IMG/VR virus record: IMGVR_UViG_3300033141_006329
Span: 159,371-223,370 of that record
Length of the DNA: 64,000 nt
Source: a virus
Reading direction: 5' to 3' (one strand)
The position numbers and the translations under genes are program-made. Shown here piece by piece: positions 7,866 through 17,307 of the stretch. The notes under the pieces are model-generated. The model saw only the letters and a program-made list of their open reading frames with translations. It was not told the DNA's origin and did not search any database. Positions within the stretch are counted from its first letter, which is position 1, and every line of letters begins with the position of its first letter.

Positions 7866-8903
7866 ATGAGTTTTGAATTATTAGATGATGTTTTGTTAGA
7901 GTCTGGGTATAAAACTCCAGATGAAGAGAAAAAAGAAGAGGAAGTTGTCAATACTGAAGATAATGATATATTCGAGGAATTAGATGGAATGATCGAAGGG
8001 GCTATGAGAGAATCCCTGAGAAATACTGTTTTTTGTAGTGAAAATGATAGTGATGTTAAATTAGAGCATCTCGAAGTAGTTGAGAGTGCTGAATTTACCG
8101 AAGAGCAAATGACTAAGTTTATGGATACTACGATATATCCTATATTGGAGATGTCTGGTTCATTAGAAGATAATGATAATGAAACTGTATCGTTGCCAAT
8201 ATTTGAAATAGTTGGTCTCTTAGAGGATTTAGGTTCAGATGAAATAACTGAGGAAAATGCTGATATAGAATTAGAAGCAATATGCGAATTCTATGGTATA
8301 AATGATGAAGATAGGGAAACTATCATTGCAGAGGCTACAGAATTGTTAGAATCACATGGTATAGATAAGCTTGATCCTTCAATGCAGGATGTTAGTCTTT
8401 TAGTATGTGAGACTATAGTTATTTTAGGCGAAGTTGATACGAGTGAAAATTTGGAAGAAGCAAAGAAGAAGGGTGGACGACCTACAAAGAAACAGGTTCA
8501 AATGAGAATACTCAGAGGACGCATAAAAGATGCACCTGGAAAGGCTTTGGCTTATAGTAAAGAAAAAGGAAAAGAAGTTGGAAGTTGGGTTGCTGCTAAA
8601 GGTAAGGCAGGTTTGGCTAAAGGAAAAGAAGCTTTGGGTACGAAAAAAGGTAAGATTATAGCTGGTGCTATTACAATGGCTGCTGTAGCTGCTGCTGCTG
8701 CTCTTGCATATAGACGTAAGGGAGATAAATGTAAAGGTCTTGATGGCGATGCGAAATCTAAATGTAAAGCCGCCGCTGTTAATGATGCAATCAAAGCATT
8801 GAACCAACAGAAATCACAATGTAAAAAAGCAAAAAATCCCGCCAAGTGTGCTGCTGGTGTTGATAAACAAATAGCAAAATGGAAAGGCCGCATGGCTGCA
8901 TAA
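7866..8903 (+). CDS. Bipartite acidic/basic protein with a hydrophobic segment and paired Cys
   Basis: A 345-residue protein without a recognised family. Residues 1-200 are strongly acidic. An abrupt switch follows to a Lys/Gly/Arg-rich tail starting at KKGGRPTKKQ (201-210), which resembles an AT-hook. A hydrophobic Ala-rich segment lies at 264-282. The last 60 residues carry four Cys (289, 300, 319, 328) spaced C-x10-C and C-x8-C. The Cys-x(n)-Cys...Trp pattern at the end recurs in the next gene. An internal virion or DNA-packaging-associated protein is possible. GAAAGGAG precedes the start. Confidence 0.5.
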   Translation: MSFELLDDVLLESGYKTPDEEKKEEEVVNTEDNDIFEELDGMIEGAMRESLRNTVFCSENDSDVKLEHLEVVESAEFTEEQMTKFMDTTIYPILEMSGSLEDNDNETVSLPIFEIVGLLEDLGSDEITEENADIELEAICEFYGINDEDRETIIAEATELLESHGIDKLDPSMQDVSLLVCETIVILGEVDTSENLEEAKKKGGRPTKKQVQMRILRGRIKDAPGKALAYSKEKGKEVGSWVAAKGKAGLAKGKEALGTKKGKIIAGAITMAAVAAAAALAYRRKGDKCKGLDGDAKSKCKAAAVNDAIKALNQQKSQCKKAKNPAKCAAGVDKQIAKWKGRMAA

Positions 8904-8933
8904 GTAAGGATAAATATATTTTATAGGATAGAA

Positions 8934-8968
8934 GGGGTCGGGTTTTAAATCCTGACCCCGCTTTTTCT
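8934..8968 (+). terminator. Rho-independent terminator
   Basis: GGGGTC(G)GG pairs with CC(T)GACCCC around a TTTTAAAT-type loop, and GCTTTTTCTT follows. It lies 30 bases after the 345-residue gene and before the next gene, so it may be partial read-through control. Confidence 0.65.
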
Positions 8969-8986
8969 TAAGAGGAGTTTTGAAAG

Positions 8987-9376
8987 ATGCATTATTTAAA
9001 AAGATGGTTCGAGGAGTTAGGTAGTGGTAATTGCTCACAATCCGTATCCACATATGAGACTCCTGCCAAACCCATTTTGAGACCCGAAACTGAAGATGAA
9101 ATTACAACCGAAGAAGATGATGAACAAGAAGATATAAATGAAGGCACCACAGATAGGATAGATAAAAAAATACATGGGAGAAAAGATTATTGGGACCGAC
9201 GAATAGAATATATTAGCAAGTTAATGGATGATATAAAGACAGAGAGTAGGAAATGCAGAGATATGGGAGACCCCAAGAAATCTAGAGATTGTGTAGAGAA
9301 ATGGAGAAAGGAAATGATTAGGGCTAGAGAGAGTATGGATAAAGCACAGACTGCATTGAGAAAGACAGAAGACTAG
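8987..9376 (+). CDS. Small acidic, helical protein with paired Cys
   Basis: A 129-residue protein. Residues 34-56 are a Glu/Asp-rich linker and about 60-127 form long charged helices. Cys90 and Cys102 followed by Trp106 resemble the C-terminal Cys...Cys...Trp pattern (319, 328, 339) of the preceding 345-residue protein, so the two may share a small fold or act together. A ribosome site (AGAGGAG) precedes the ATG. Its stop overlaps the GTG start of the next gene by one base. No family is recognised. Confidence 0.5.
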   Translation: MHYLKRWFEELGSGNCSQSVSTYETPAKPILRPETEDEITTEEDDEQEDINEGTTDRIDKKIHGRKDYWDRRIEYISKLMDDIKTESRKCRDMGDPKKSRDCVEKWRKEMIRARESMDKAQTALRKTED

Positions 9377-10062
9377 TGTCAATACCAAAACATCTCAATA
9401 CAGTAGTGGTAAAAAATAAATACTACCCTGGAGGTTTAACCGAAGGTCAAGTTTGGTCACATTATCTAAAAAATAAACCTGAGATATTAAAGGAGATAAA
9501 TAGAAAACCCGTAACTCTATTTATATTTACAGATATAAATGAATGGATCGTCAAAAGAAAATTATTTAATTCTCCGTTCACATTAGATAATAGTAATTTT
9601 TCCTCAGTTCTTACGGGTCGCACTGTTTCAATATCCGCCGAACAAGGAAAGATGACAGAATTTTGGATAATAGATATAGACCCCGGTCCAAGTGCAAATG
9701 AGATGTTGTTGAAGGATTGTATAACAGATTTAATATCCTCAACTATTTTTAAGATCCCTACAGTAAAGGGTATGAGAATAATTTCTACTTCTAAAGGATA
9801 TCATTTTTATGTTTTATTAAAAAAGAAAATGAATATCGATGTATCTAGAAGGATATTATTTAAAATGCTGACCTCAGAATTCACCGGCAAATATCTAATC
9901 AATAAAAAAAGTCCTAAAGGTCCAGAAATTAATTTGGATTTATCTCCCACTTCTTTTAGAGGATCTCATGTAGTTCCTGGTGCCCTTACAAGAAATGGTT
10001 TAGTGGCAGTAGATTGTACAAGAAATTGGGAATCCTTTACCAGACAAAGGGCGATAATATAA
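9376..10062 (+). CDS. Archaeo-eukaryotic primase-like (LigD-Pol/PrimPol-type) protein
   Basis: A 228-residue protein matching the order of AEP motifs. A hydrophobic strand ends in D100-I-D102 (IIDIDPG), the metal-binding pair. Next is an S-x-G-x-H motif (139-143, SKGYH), which contacts the nucleotide. A third acidic residue, Asp188, is followed by RGSHVVPGALT (195-205), comparable with the loop that follows motif III. If active it would be a small primase or polymerase. It starts with GTG overlapping the upstream stop by one base and ends by sharing an A with the next ATG, so it is embedded in a structural operon, an odd position for a replication gene. Sequence divergence leaves activity uncertain. 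Confidence 0.5.
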   Translation: MSIPKHLNTVVVKNKYYPGGLTEGQVWSHYLKNKPEILKEINRKPVTLFIFTDINEWIVKRKLFNSPFTLDNSNFSSVLTGRTVSISAEQGKMTEFWIIDIDPGPSANEMLLKDCITDLISSTIFKIPTVKGMRIISTSKGYHFYVLLKKKMNIDVSRRILFKMLTSEFTGKYLINKKSPKGPEINLDLSPTSFRGSHVVPGALTRNGLVAVDCTRNWESFTRQRAII

Positions 10063-11003
10063 TGAAACAATATATACCTGAGCTGGATTATCATTTCGAT
10101 CAATATTGGTCAACCAGAGGTGAGATACGTATTAATAATGTGTTTCTTCCCGAAGTCGAAACTGAAGAAAACAATATCCCGACTGGATCATTTATAGAAT
10201 TATTATTTAGTCAGGCATTTGTATATGATGATTACAAGTATCGATTTGAGGAAATTGCATATACTTTATTTACTAAACCCATACGAGAAAGATTACAAAA
10301 TAGTTCCACCCTGATAAATTGTTATATATCCACAGACTCGACATCTGAAACTAATTTATTTTCCTTAGAAACAACCGACCTTATTCTATTGGATAAACTT
10401 AAGGATTATAGACAAGATGTTGAGGGTTTAAATTTAGATGATGTAATTTATGATGACCTCACCACAGCATTATCAAAACTAATTTATATATATTTGGATA
10501 TAATGCTACACAATTCATACGAACGATTTAATACAATTGATACCTTAAGTACTGAGGATAATCTATTGTGTAACTTGTTTGAAACATATGTAGTTAACGA
10601 AGCATACAAGGCTATGAAAAACTGGTCATTCTTAATAGATGCTAATTTATTGGAATTAAGATTGGTACATGACGCAGTTGTTTTGAATGAGGAGCAGATA
10701 GAAAACGAACAAGCTCCAATGTCAACCTCTACATATGATTTGGATATTTGGGTTTGGTGGAATGGTAGAAAATTAACATATGAAGAGGAGTATGATTTGT
10801 ATAGGATATGGGATGGTCAAGATGGCCGCTTCTATACGCGAGTTGGTTGGCACGATAAGGGATTGGATATAAAATTAGGACATACTATAACTATGGAATA
10901 TTATGTTGTTGTTCAACCATTGGATGCAGAAAAAGATCCTTTTGTTGATGGTGAAGAATATTCAGAAATAATGACCTGGTTACTAGATGGAGGTCTTTTT
11001 TAG
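10062..11003 (+). CDS. Putative baseplate/tail structural protein
   Basis: A 313-residue acidic protein starting MKQYIPELDYHF. The start is fixed by a TAATG junction with the upstream gene; an earlier in-frame ATG at 10014 would overlap by 49 bases. It is rich in Tyr, Asp and Leu, with alternating helices and a Trp-rich stretch (DIWVWWNGRK) near residue 226. No family is recognised. It directly abuts the large gpI-like baseplate gene, with which it is probably co-translated. Confidence 0.5.
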   Translation: MKQYIPELDYHFDQYWSTRGEIRINNVFLPEVETEENNIPTGSFIELLFSQAFVYDDYKYRFEEIAYTLFTKPIRERLQNSSTLINCYISTDSTSETNLFSLETTDLILLDKLKDYRQDVEGLNLDDVIYDDLTTALSKLIYIYLDIMLHNSYERFNTIDTLSTEDNLLCNLFETYVVNEAYKAMKNWSFLIDANLLELRLVHDAVVLNEEQIENEQAPMSTSTYDLDIWVWWNGRKLTYEEEYDLYRIWDGQDGRFYTRVGWHDKGLDIKLGHTITMEYYVVVQPLDAEKDPFVDGEEYSEIMTWLLDGGLF

Positions 11004-13415
11004 ATGGCTAATGAACATGAGAGAATAGATCAATTTTTCGAACTATTGGAATGGTTAAAACAGACTGACAGTATACCAGAAGAAGATATAGAAACATGGT
11101 TACACAGAAGTCCTGAACTCGAATATAAACAAAAGCAACTGGCATATGATGATAAACAAAAAACAGTAGAATTTTTTGAAACAATTATAGATCAACCCGC
11201 ATTCTCCTCCAACGATCATAAAAGATTAAGAAAATTCCTCATAGATTGGTATGCGAGTCATAGGTCATATGTAACCCAAATGTTTAAAAGTACTGATCCA
11301 TTCAGTATGAGTTCAGAAGCCTTAAATGAAATAATCCTAAGTTTTGGTTTTCCTTACCCTCAGAAAATAATATCAACCTCAAGAAAAGCTCAGTTTATAT
11401 TAGATCTTATAAACATGTATCAAAAGAAAGGCACACCATCAGTTCTAGTAAAAGCACTACAAACGTATTTTGGTTTAAGCAATGTTATTTTATCTGAGTG
11501 GTGGATAAATAGAAGACCTAACGGTGAATTTTATGCTGTATCTGAACCAATATTTCCTGTAGGTTTGCAAGGGAATCCTTTATATAGAACAGAAATAAGT
11601 TATAGTGCATTTGCAGATGTCGATCCACTCTGGCATTTGAGTGAAGCAGAGTTGATATCAACTTATGCCAGTGCTAAAATTAAATTACCATCTATAACCT
11701 CACATATATCATTACAAGCAACAGTTAGTATATTTGGAGTAAATGCAGCTCTGGCAATATTAAATAGAAAATTACAGGAATCATATGAATATTGGTCAGG
11801 GACAGGAGACCTTAATAGAGATATATCGTTATCAAAATATGCGTGGACAATATCTCCTTTAGAATTAACCTTACTGATTGATTATGTTTTTAACAGCACA
11901 ACTGATACTGCGGATAAGAGATTTATATTTTATAATGGTAGACATACACCCTTAGACATACCCGAATTAGATGAATCACGGGACGATATCGATGATGTGG
12001 AATTTAGTCTCATCATAGATGAATATAATCAAATAGTAAGGAAACCCGGAACCAGAGCAGAACGAGATGAATTATTAGCATTAAAAAAAGAAAGTTTTTC
12101 AGGAGTTATATCAGAACAATCTGTAACTGATACCCTTAGAGATTCGGGTACCGTGTTAAATAGTATAAATCCAGAACTCAAAAGTGAATTTGATATATTG
12201 CTTGCAGCTGTAGGTAGTAATAGAAGAGATATATTAGATTCTCTATTGAGAGATTTGGAATATTATTTAATGGATACTTTAGGTGTCATGGAATATCCTA
12301 TAAGTTATCTCATAACAGGATCTCCTATACAAGATACATTAAAGGATGTTATGGATTTCTTTAAACCTTATAGAGCAAGAATAAGAGAATTTATAAGTTC
12401 TATGGCATTTGATGATCCTTTGGAAGATTCACAGAGGGTTGATGATAGTCACTTTTATAATATGTATCTTCAAATGGTTGATAAAGGATATCTATCAGAT
12501 TTAACGTTTGAACAATGTATGGTGGAAGATCGTTTATACTTAGCATTGAATATGCCTTTCCATGAATATCTACTCAGTATGGGTGGGATTAAAGATTACC
12601 TATTTACAACAATTACTCACATGGCATCATCTGTATCAGAAGTAGAAGATAGTAAACTCATAACACTAGATCAATGGTTTGTGGAACAGAATTATAACAA
12701 ATTTGATTGGGGTATAGTTGAAGATAATTTGAGACATACCTTGATAACACAGAGATTGGGGTCTATATTACATATTCCTTACGACGCCACAACTGAAAAT
12801 TATGGAGAGCAATTAGAAGATAATTTAGAGGCAATAATATATCACACAGAGAGATCTCACCTAGAAGATTTGCGTGATTCAAAAATAATTTCAATAGGTA
12901 ATTCATTTCTAGAAACTAAACAGTTTGGATTCAATTGTGGTTTCAATAAGGACAAACTCTTGATAGAACAAAATCAATTGATATACGATAGAGTTATTTA
13001 TCCTGATGGATCTATAGGAACAATTAAGTGTGGAACAGATAGTTTAGGTTTATCTATTATTAGATTCTCCAACATAACTGATAATATTACACTTTCTGAA
13101 AATAGAATATATACTATTAATCAGCAATTCGTTGAAGAAGATAATAGAGGCTGGTGGGAAGATGGATTCTATTATGATAACATGATACCCGCAGTTAACA
13201 ACATAGTTCATGATGATGCTTTTAGAAACGGACTCGATGAAGGTGGTTTGGATTATTTTATAGAGCATATGGCGCAAAGGTTATCAGATACTTATAATCC
13301 AACTGAACAACCAATAATAGGAACACATATACGTTTAATAGAGCCCTCAAATAATGACTTCTTAGATATGTCTCATGTTGAGGATTCTATTGAAATAGAG
13401 ATTATAGATTTATAA
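11004..13415 (+). CDS. Large putative baseplate protein with a P2 gpI-like segment
   Basis: An 803-residue protein. Residues about 128-170 contain a helix followed by KKGTPSVLVKAL, then a GL-x(3)-V strand and EWW, which resembles the 'KGTP...' signature of phage P2 gpI-type tail proteins that link the baseplate wedge to fibres. The rest alternates helical segments with beta-rich parts and is acidic. It starts immediately after the upstream stop, with GGAGG inside the upstream coding end. By size and context it could be a wedge subunit bridging baseplate and receptor-binding proteins. Orthology to a named T4 protein cannot be set from sequence alone. Confidence 0.5.
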   Translation: MANEHERIDQFFELLEWLKQTDSIPEEDIETWLHRSPELEYKQKQLAYDDKQKTVEFFETIIDQPAFSSNDHKRLRKFLIDWYASHRSYVTQMFKSTDPFSMSSEALNEIILSFGFPYPQKIISTSRKAQFILDLINMYQKKGTPSVLVKALQTYFGLSNVILSEWWINRRPNGEFYAVSEPIFPVGLQGNPLYRTEISYSAFADVDPLWHLSEAELISTYASAKIKLPSITSHISLQATVSIFGVNAALAILNRKLQESYEYWSGTGDLNRDISLSKYAWTISPLELTLLIDYVFNSTTDTADKRFIFYNGRHTPLDIPELDESRDDIDDVEFSLIIDEYNQIVRKPGTRAERDELLALKKESFSGVISEQSVTDTLRDSGTVLNSINPELKSEFDILLAAVGSNRRDILDSLLRDLEYYLMDTLGVMEYPISYLITGSPIQDTLKDVMDFFKPYRARIREFISSMAFDDPLEDSQRVDDSHFYNMYLQMVDKGYLSDLTFEQCMVEDRLYLALNMPFHEYLLSMGGIKDYLFTTITHMASSVSEVEDSKLITLDQWFVEQNYNKFDWGIVEDNLRHTLITQRLGSILHIPYDATTENYGEQLEDNLEAIIYHTERSHLEDLRDSKIISIGNSFLETKQFGFNCGFNKDKLLIEQNQLIYDRVIYPDGSIGTIKCGTDSLGLSIIRFSNITDNITLSENRIYTINQQFVEEDNRGWWEDGFYYDNMIPAVNNIVHDDAFRNGLDEGGLDYFIEHMAQRLSDTYNPTEQPIIGTHIRLIEPSNNDFLDMSHVEDSIEIEIIDL

Positions 13416-13427
13416 GGAGAGGGGCTA

Positions 13428-13607
13428 ATGGGTAAAGTTAAAAGGATTCCAATAATAATTGGAGACAATCAAAGGAAAAATATCAGAGATGAGTTTATTT
13501 CTGGGGATATTAAACCAAAAATAAATGTCATTAAAAAAGATATAGAAAAAAATGATGGAACAAAGGATAGTTTATACATTGTCAAGGAAAAGAGGAGGAT
13601 TGAATAA
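13428..13607 (+). CDS. Small basic protein in the baseplate operon
   Basis: A 59-residue protein starting MGKVKRIPIII. AAGGAGAGGGG precedes the ATG, and its stop shares its final A with the ATG of the next gene (TAATG). It is rich in Lys, Ile and Asp with no Cys. It is tightly coupled to both neighbours, which argues that it is real despite its size. Function unknown. Confidence 0.6.
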   Translation: MGKVKRIPIIIGDNQRKNIRDEFISGDIKPKINVIKKDIEKNDGTKDSLYIVKEKRRIE

Positions 13608-14338
13608 TGGGTAGTAAATATGAGACCCCTATAGTCGTGCCTAAAGATTATATTGTAAATCCCAAAGAACGTGGAATGTTTGGAAGGACTAATCTTGTTA
13701 ATATTAAGGTTCGAAATATTGTAACAGGGGAAATAGAAAGTGATCAAAATAGTAACCTTATAGTATACAGAGGAAGAGACTGGCTATTACAAAGGGCTTA
13801 TAATGCTGGATTTGGAAGCGGCACTAGAGATGGTGAACAATGGGAAGCTATGTGGATAAATTGGTTAGCAGTAGGTACGGGTGGGTCAGTAGGTGGAAAT
13901 CCATTGACTCCTACAAGTCCTGCATTACCAGATTATGTATTAAATACGCATGGAACTGTTGATGTGGGAAGTAATTATATTACAGTTGGCGGAAAGGAAT
14001 ATCATACATTTGATTCTGGATTCCCAAAATTCTTACACGATACGGATGTAACGGAGACTGTATATGGTCCTTCTTTTACTGATTATAACGGTACAACTAA
14101 TCCTAGTGACAGCGTATTGATAGGGCTGGTTAAAGTGACGCTCTCATCTGAAGAATGTAATGGTGGGGCACTGGATACAGATTATCAGGATATTTCTGAG
14201 GCAGGTTTATTTATAAGCAGCTCGGCTAGTGTTGGATCTCCTCCTACTCAGTTGGAATTATTTGCAAGAGTGTGCTTTTCAACAGTAAGAAAGAACAACG
14301 AAAGGGAAATTATCCTAAGTTGGTTCACGTATTTCTAA
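13607..14338 (+). CDS. Beta-rich tail/baseplate structural protein
   Basis: A 243-residue protein. It contains LAVGTGG (about 87-93), then a region rich in Gly, Thr, Pro and Ser. The C-terminus has the pattern SEAGLFI...LELFARVCFSTVRK...IILSWFTYF. This ending (EAGLF, LFAR-x-x-F, I-x-W) is one I recognise from structural proteins of large myoviruses, often next to fibre or baseplate genes. Its exact role is unassigned. GAGGAGG sits within the coding end of the upstream gene. It is the last gene of the operon before a homing endonuclease with its own promoter motif. Confidence 0.6.
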   Translation: MGSKYETPIVVPKDYIVNPKERGMFGRTNLVNIKVRNIVTGEIESDQNSNLIVYRGRDWLLQRAYNAGFGSGTRDGEQWEAMWINWLAVGTGGSVGGNPLTPTSPALPDYVLNTHGTVDVGSNYITVGGKEYHTFDSGFPKFLHDTDVTETVYGPSFTDYNGTTNPSDSVLIGLVKVTLSSEECNGGALDTDYQDISEAGLFISSSASVGSPPTQLELFARVCFSTVRKNNEREIILSWFTYF

Positions 14339-14390
14339 TGATTTCAATGAGTTGGAATATATCAACTCATTTCATGGTAAAAATCAAACA

Positions 14391-14404
14391 GGACAAACTC
14401 TAAA
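14391..14404 (+). promoter_or_regulatory. Phage promoter-like motif GGACAAACTCTAAA
   Basis: One mismatch from consensus, 30 bases upstream of the free-standing endonuclease gene at 14435. Confidence 0.65.
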
Positions 14405-14434
14405 CTTAAACAATTTAAGAGAGGGGTTTGTCCT

Positions 14435-15628
14435 ATGGTTAGTTGTAAATTATGCGGTAAAAAATTTGAAACTTTAAGAGGTGTTGCTACGCATCTAAGA
14501 TTTTGTAAAAAGAATCTGAATGAAATGAAAATTGTAGATTATTATAATCAATTTATAAAACAAGGTATTGAAGGAAAGTGTGTACTGTGTGGAAAATATA
14601 CTAGATTTAACGGATTAGATATAGGTTTTTCTACGTATTGTGGGAGTCGATGTGCAGCACTTGGTGTAAATAAAGGATTAAAGGCAAATCCCAGAATAAA
14701 TGAACCAAAAAAGAAATCGGTTATCTGCAAAATGTGTAATAAAAAATTAAACAATATAAATAGCTTGGGGAACCATCTTAAATATTGTAAATCTAATATT
14801 GATAGATTAAATTCAAACCAATATTATAATAAATATATAAAGAAAGATGATGAAGAATTATGTAAAACATGTGGAAATGTTACTAAATTCAAAGGTCTGG
14901 AGAAAGGTTATGATGCATATTGTAGTAAGATTTGTTCAAACAGAGATAGACCGATTTCAGAAAAATTAAATAATACTATTATGTATACAGATAGATTACA
15001 AAAAATTGGACTTGAACCTATATATGAAGGTGAATATTTTACCGGACGCCAAGAGATAGAATTCAAGTGTTCAAAATGTAGTCGTATATTTAAAAATTAT
15101 ACATTTAATATATTAAAAATTAGAAACAAATGTCCATTTTGTACAGATAAAAGTAGATCAATATCTGAAAGATTAATATATTCATATCTAAAACATAAAT
15201 TTCATAAATATAATGTTTATAACAATTATAAAAAATTATTATATCCATTTGAAATAGATATAATAATGCCTTCTCTTAATATATCTTTAGAATATAATGG
15301 TCTTTATTATCATTCAAGTCAAAATTCTCAAAATAGAGATTTGTGGAAATCACATGGATGCATCAAAAATAATTTCAAGCATGTGGTTATATGGGAAGAC
15401 GAGTTTAATATACATAATAAAGATTATAAATTTATAGATACCATAATAAAAAATGCTATGGAATGTGATGTTAAAAAATACATGAAAAATACAAAATATT
15501 TTACAACATTTCCTATCAGTATAGCCGATATAGACAACTTCGATAAAACTAAAAGATTTAAACTTTTACAGTTGAGTGAATGTAATAAAAACTTTAAAAG
15601 ACCTCCAAGATCATTATTCGTCCCATAA
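14435..15628 (+). CDS. Free-standing homing endonuclease, Vsr-like (EDxHD-type) with zinc fingers
   Basis: A 397-residue protein. The N-terminal half repeats two modules: a C2H2-like finger (Cys4/7...His20/Cys24; Cys98/101...His114/Cys118), each followed by a CxxC...CxxxC knuckle (about 49-73 and 143-167). Two more CxxC pairs follow (212-236). The C-terminal nuclease part has Glu273 and Asp275 (PFEIDIIMP), Glu286, His293 and a late EDEF (321-324), which fits the Vsr/PD-(D/E)xK-like EDxHD homing nucleases. It sits alone between operons with its own promoter motif and terminator, as mobile endonuclease genes in phages often do. The target is unknown. Confidence 0.75.
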   Translation: MVSCKLCGKKFETLRGVATHLRFCKKNLNEMKIVDYYNQFIKQGIEGKCVLCGKYTRFNGLDIGFSTYCGSRCAALGVNKGLKANPRINEPKKKSVICKMCNKKLNNINSLGNHLKYCKSNIDRLNSNQYYNKYIKKDDEELCKTCGNVTKFKGLEKGYDAYCSKICSNRDRPISEKLNNTIMYTDRLQKIGLEPIYEGEYFTGRQEIEFKCSKCSRIFKNYTFNILKIRNKCPFCTDKSRSISERLIYSYLKHKFHKYNVYNNYKKLLYPFEIDIIMPSLNISLEYNGLYYHSSQNSQNRDLWKSHGCIKNNFKHVVIWEDEFNIHNKDYKFIDTIIKNAMECDVKKYMKNTKYFTTFPISIADIDNFDKTKRFKLLQLSECNKNFKRPPRSLFVP

Positions 15629-15654
15629 TTTCTAAAAATAATCAAAAAGATATT

Positions 15655-15683
15655 AGGGAGGGGCTTTCGCCCCTTCCTTTTTA
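15655..15683. terminator. Bidirectional terminator between convergent genes
   Basis: GGAGGGGC-TTTC-GCCCCTTCC with a T-run on the plus side (TTTTTA) and an A-rich flank on the other. It lies between the endonuclease stop and the stop of the leftward gene at 15681. Confidence 0.65.
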
Positions 15684-16421
15684 TCCAACCATTTCTCCGG
15701 ATCCTAACCGTATATCCCAAGAATACTTCCCACTTATATCCGATAGTTCATCGCTTATTTGATCTTTACTTTTAACCACAACTCCGCTAAAACATCCTAA
15801 CGCAGTGTCTTGAAAACAACCTCTAATATGTTCGAATTGTGTCATATAGATCTCCTCTTGTATTGACTTGTTAATAGATAAATCGTTAAATATATCAATC
15901 AATGATGGTTTCTTAAAATCTATCCATACATAATTTATGATACTTTCTGCTTCACCTTTAGTCGCACAATACTCATCCTCAAGAAGTTTCTCCTGAAGAT
16001 CTTTCCTAGTAACTAGACATAAATCTCTATCATTTGAACCACAGATATTAGATATAAGTTCTCTGGGATTTATACTTATATTAAATTTCTTCACCAACTC
16101 ATGTAAAATAATACACATAGTCTCTGCTTTATCGTATTCTATTCTACGCAATAACCCAATTGCTCTCTGCCCTGGTTTTATTATCAATGCCTCTATACCT
16201 TCCGCCGATATAAATTTAATGGAAGGAATAATATTAATATTCAAATTATTACCTAAAACTTTTAAAGGATATTTAGTATACAAATCAAAATTTTCCGGAA
16301 CATTAAAACTGACGGTTATAGGTGAATTATTATATTTTATTGAACACACCTTCAGCCAATCAGCAACAGCAGAATAATTAGGAGAAGTTAAGCATACATT
16401 AAAGTCCTCTAAACATGTCAT
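15681..16421 (-). CDS. Protein of unknown function downstream of an LRR gene
   Basis: A 246-residue protein with no family recognised. It has hydrophobic beta strands around residues 35-80, helices at about 85-115 and 160-210, and eight scattered Cys without a clear zinc pattern. It overlaps the upstream LRR gene by 23 bases and has GGAGG placed for its ATG at 16421, so the two are probably translated together. It may be a partner of the LRR protein; nothing in the sequence says what either binds. Confidence 0.5.
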   Translation of the reverse strand: MTCLEDFNVCLTSPNYSAVADWLKVCSIKYNNSPITVSFNVPENFDLYTKYPLKVLGNNLNINIIPSIKFISAEGIEALIIKPGQRAIGLLRRIEYDKAETMCIILHELVKKFNISINPRELISNICGSNDRDLCLVTRKDLQEKLLEDEYCATKGEAESIINYVWIDFKKPSLIDIFNDLSINKSIQEEIYMTQFEHIRGCFQDTALGCFSGVVVKSKDQISDELSDISGKYSWDIRLGSGEMVG

Positions 16422-17214
16422 CTTTGTCCTCCTCTTCTACTAGTTCTGTCCCTAATAAATTTTCATCTACTCCTAAATTAAAATATTCAGGACAAGATGT
16501 AATAAACTCTTTTTGTATAACTTCTTTGGTTTTGAATAAACCTTCAGTCATTAACATTTCCTCTACTATTGTGATAGCATCATTTATAGATATATTCTTA
16601 ATATGAGATACTCTGGGTAGAAGACTGAATACAATGCGATCAGAACTATGCCTAGTGTGAGTTTTTATTTCAACTCCACCAAAAACTGCCATTATGAAAA
16701 TATCACCACCTACTAAATTTACTACAAATTCATCATCCAACCAAGTGTATCTTTTAGATATAAAGGGTTTACCATTGAAGGTTTTTAAATTTGGTAGAGC
16801 TTTTAAAATATAGGATTGATGAAAAGGTATATCTGCATAGAGATGAACTAAATTTTTCAAATTACATAATGGAAGATAATTGTTGATACTATTGTTAGAT
16901 ATGTTTAGATATTGTAGAGTAGTCATATCTTTTAAGGGTGCTATATCACCTATACAGTTACTATACAAATCAATATGTTCTAAAGGAAGATTTTCTAAGG
17001 GTGTTAAATCACAAGCATACCCATTCTGCATCCTAAGAGATATTAAATTTCTACATTTATGTAATCCTGTAAGATTAGTAATATTATCCTTTATTATTAA
17101 TGATTTAACTTTTAAAAAATCCTCTTTAGTCAGTTTATGCATACAACTTAAACCAAGCATATGTTGTATACAACGCTTCATTACAGGATTAAGTGTTTTA
17201 TATTTGTGTGTCAT
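16399..17214 (-). CDS. Leucine-rich-repeat protein (SDS22/internalin-like repeats)
   Basis: A 271-residue protein from ATG 17214, chosen because GGAGGAAATAAAA precedes it; a frame-open extension to 17367 has no such site. Residues about 45-145 hold four to five repeats of the form L-x-x-L-x-L-x-x-N-x-I-x-x-x-x-P-L (for example LEHIDLYSNCIGDIAPL), a solenoid that binds proteins. The C-terminal part is a globular domain with VVEEM-like helices and an acidic tail. LRR proteins are unusual in phages and usually imply host-protein binding. It is paired with the 246-residue gene. Confidence 0.75.
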   Translation of the reverse strand: MTHKYKTLNPVMKRCIQHMLGLSCMHKLTKEDFLKVKSLIIKDNITNLTGLHKCRNLISLRMQNGYACDLTPLENLPLEHIDLYSNCIGDIAPLKDMTTLQYLNISNNSINNYLPLCNLKNLVHLYADIPFHQSYILKALPNLKTFNGKPFISKRYTWLDDEFVVNLVGGDIFIMAVFGGVEIKTHTRHSSDRIVFSLLPRVSHIKNISINDAITIVEEMLMTEGLFKTKEVIQKEFITSCPEYFNLGVDENLLGTELVEEEDKDDMFRGL

Positions 17215-17307
17215 TTTTATTTCCTCCATTTTTAAATTTTTTAAAACCACCTTTATATATCTGTTTTTTAATGAGTTCCTCCTATTCAATCCAAACCCTT
17301 TTATAAA

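Noticed and set aside
8424-8893. Minus-strand open frames over the 345-residue gene
   Set aside because: They are Ser/Phe/Ala-rich complements of the Lys/Ala-rich coding strand and have no ribosome site.
14435-15628. Group I intron around the homing endonuclease
   Set aside because: The genes on both sides are complete and unrelated, so there are no split exons to join; treated as a free-standing endonuclease.
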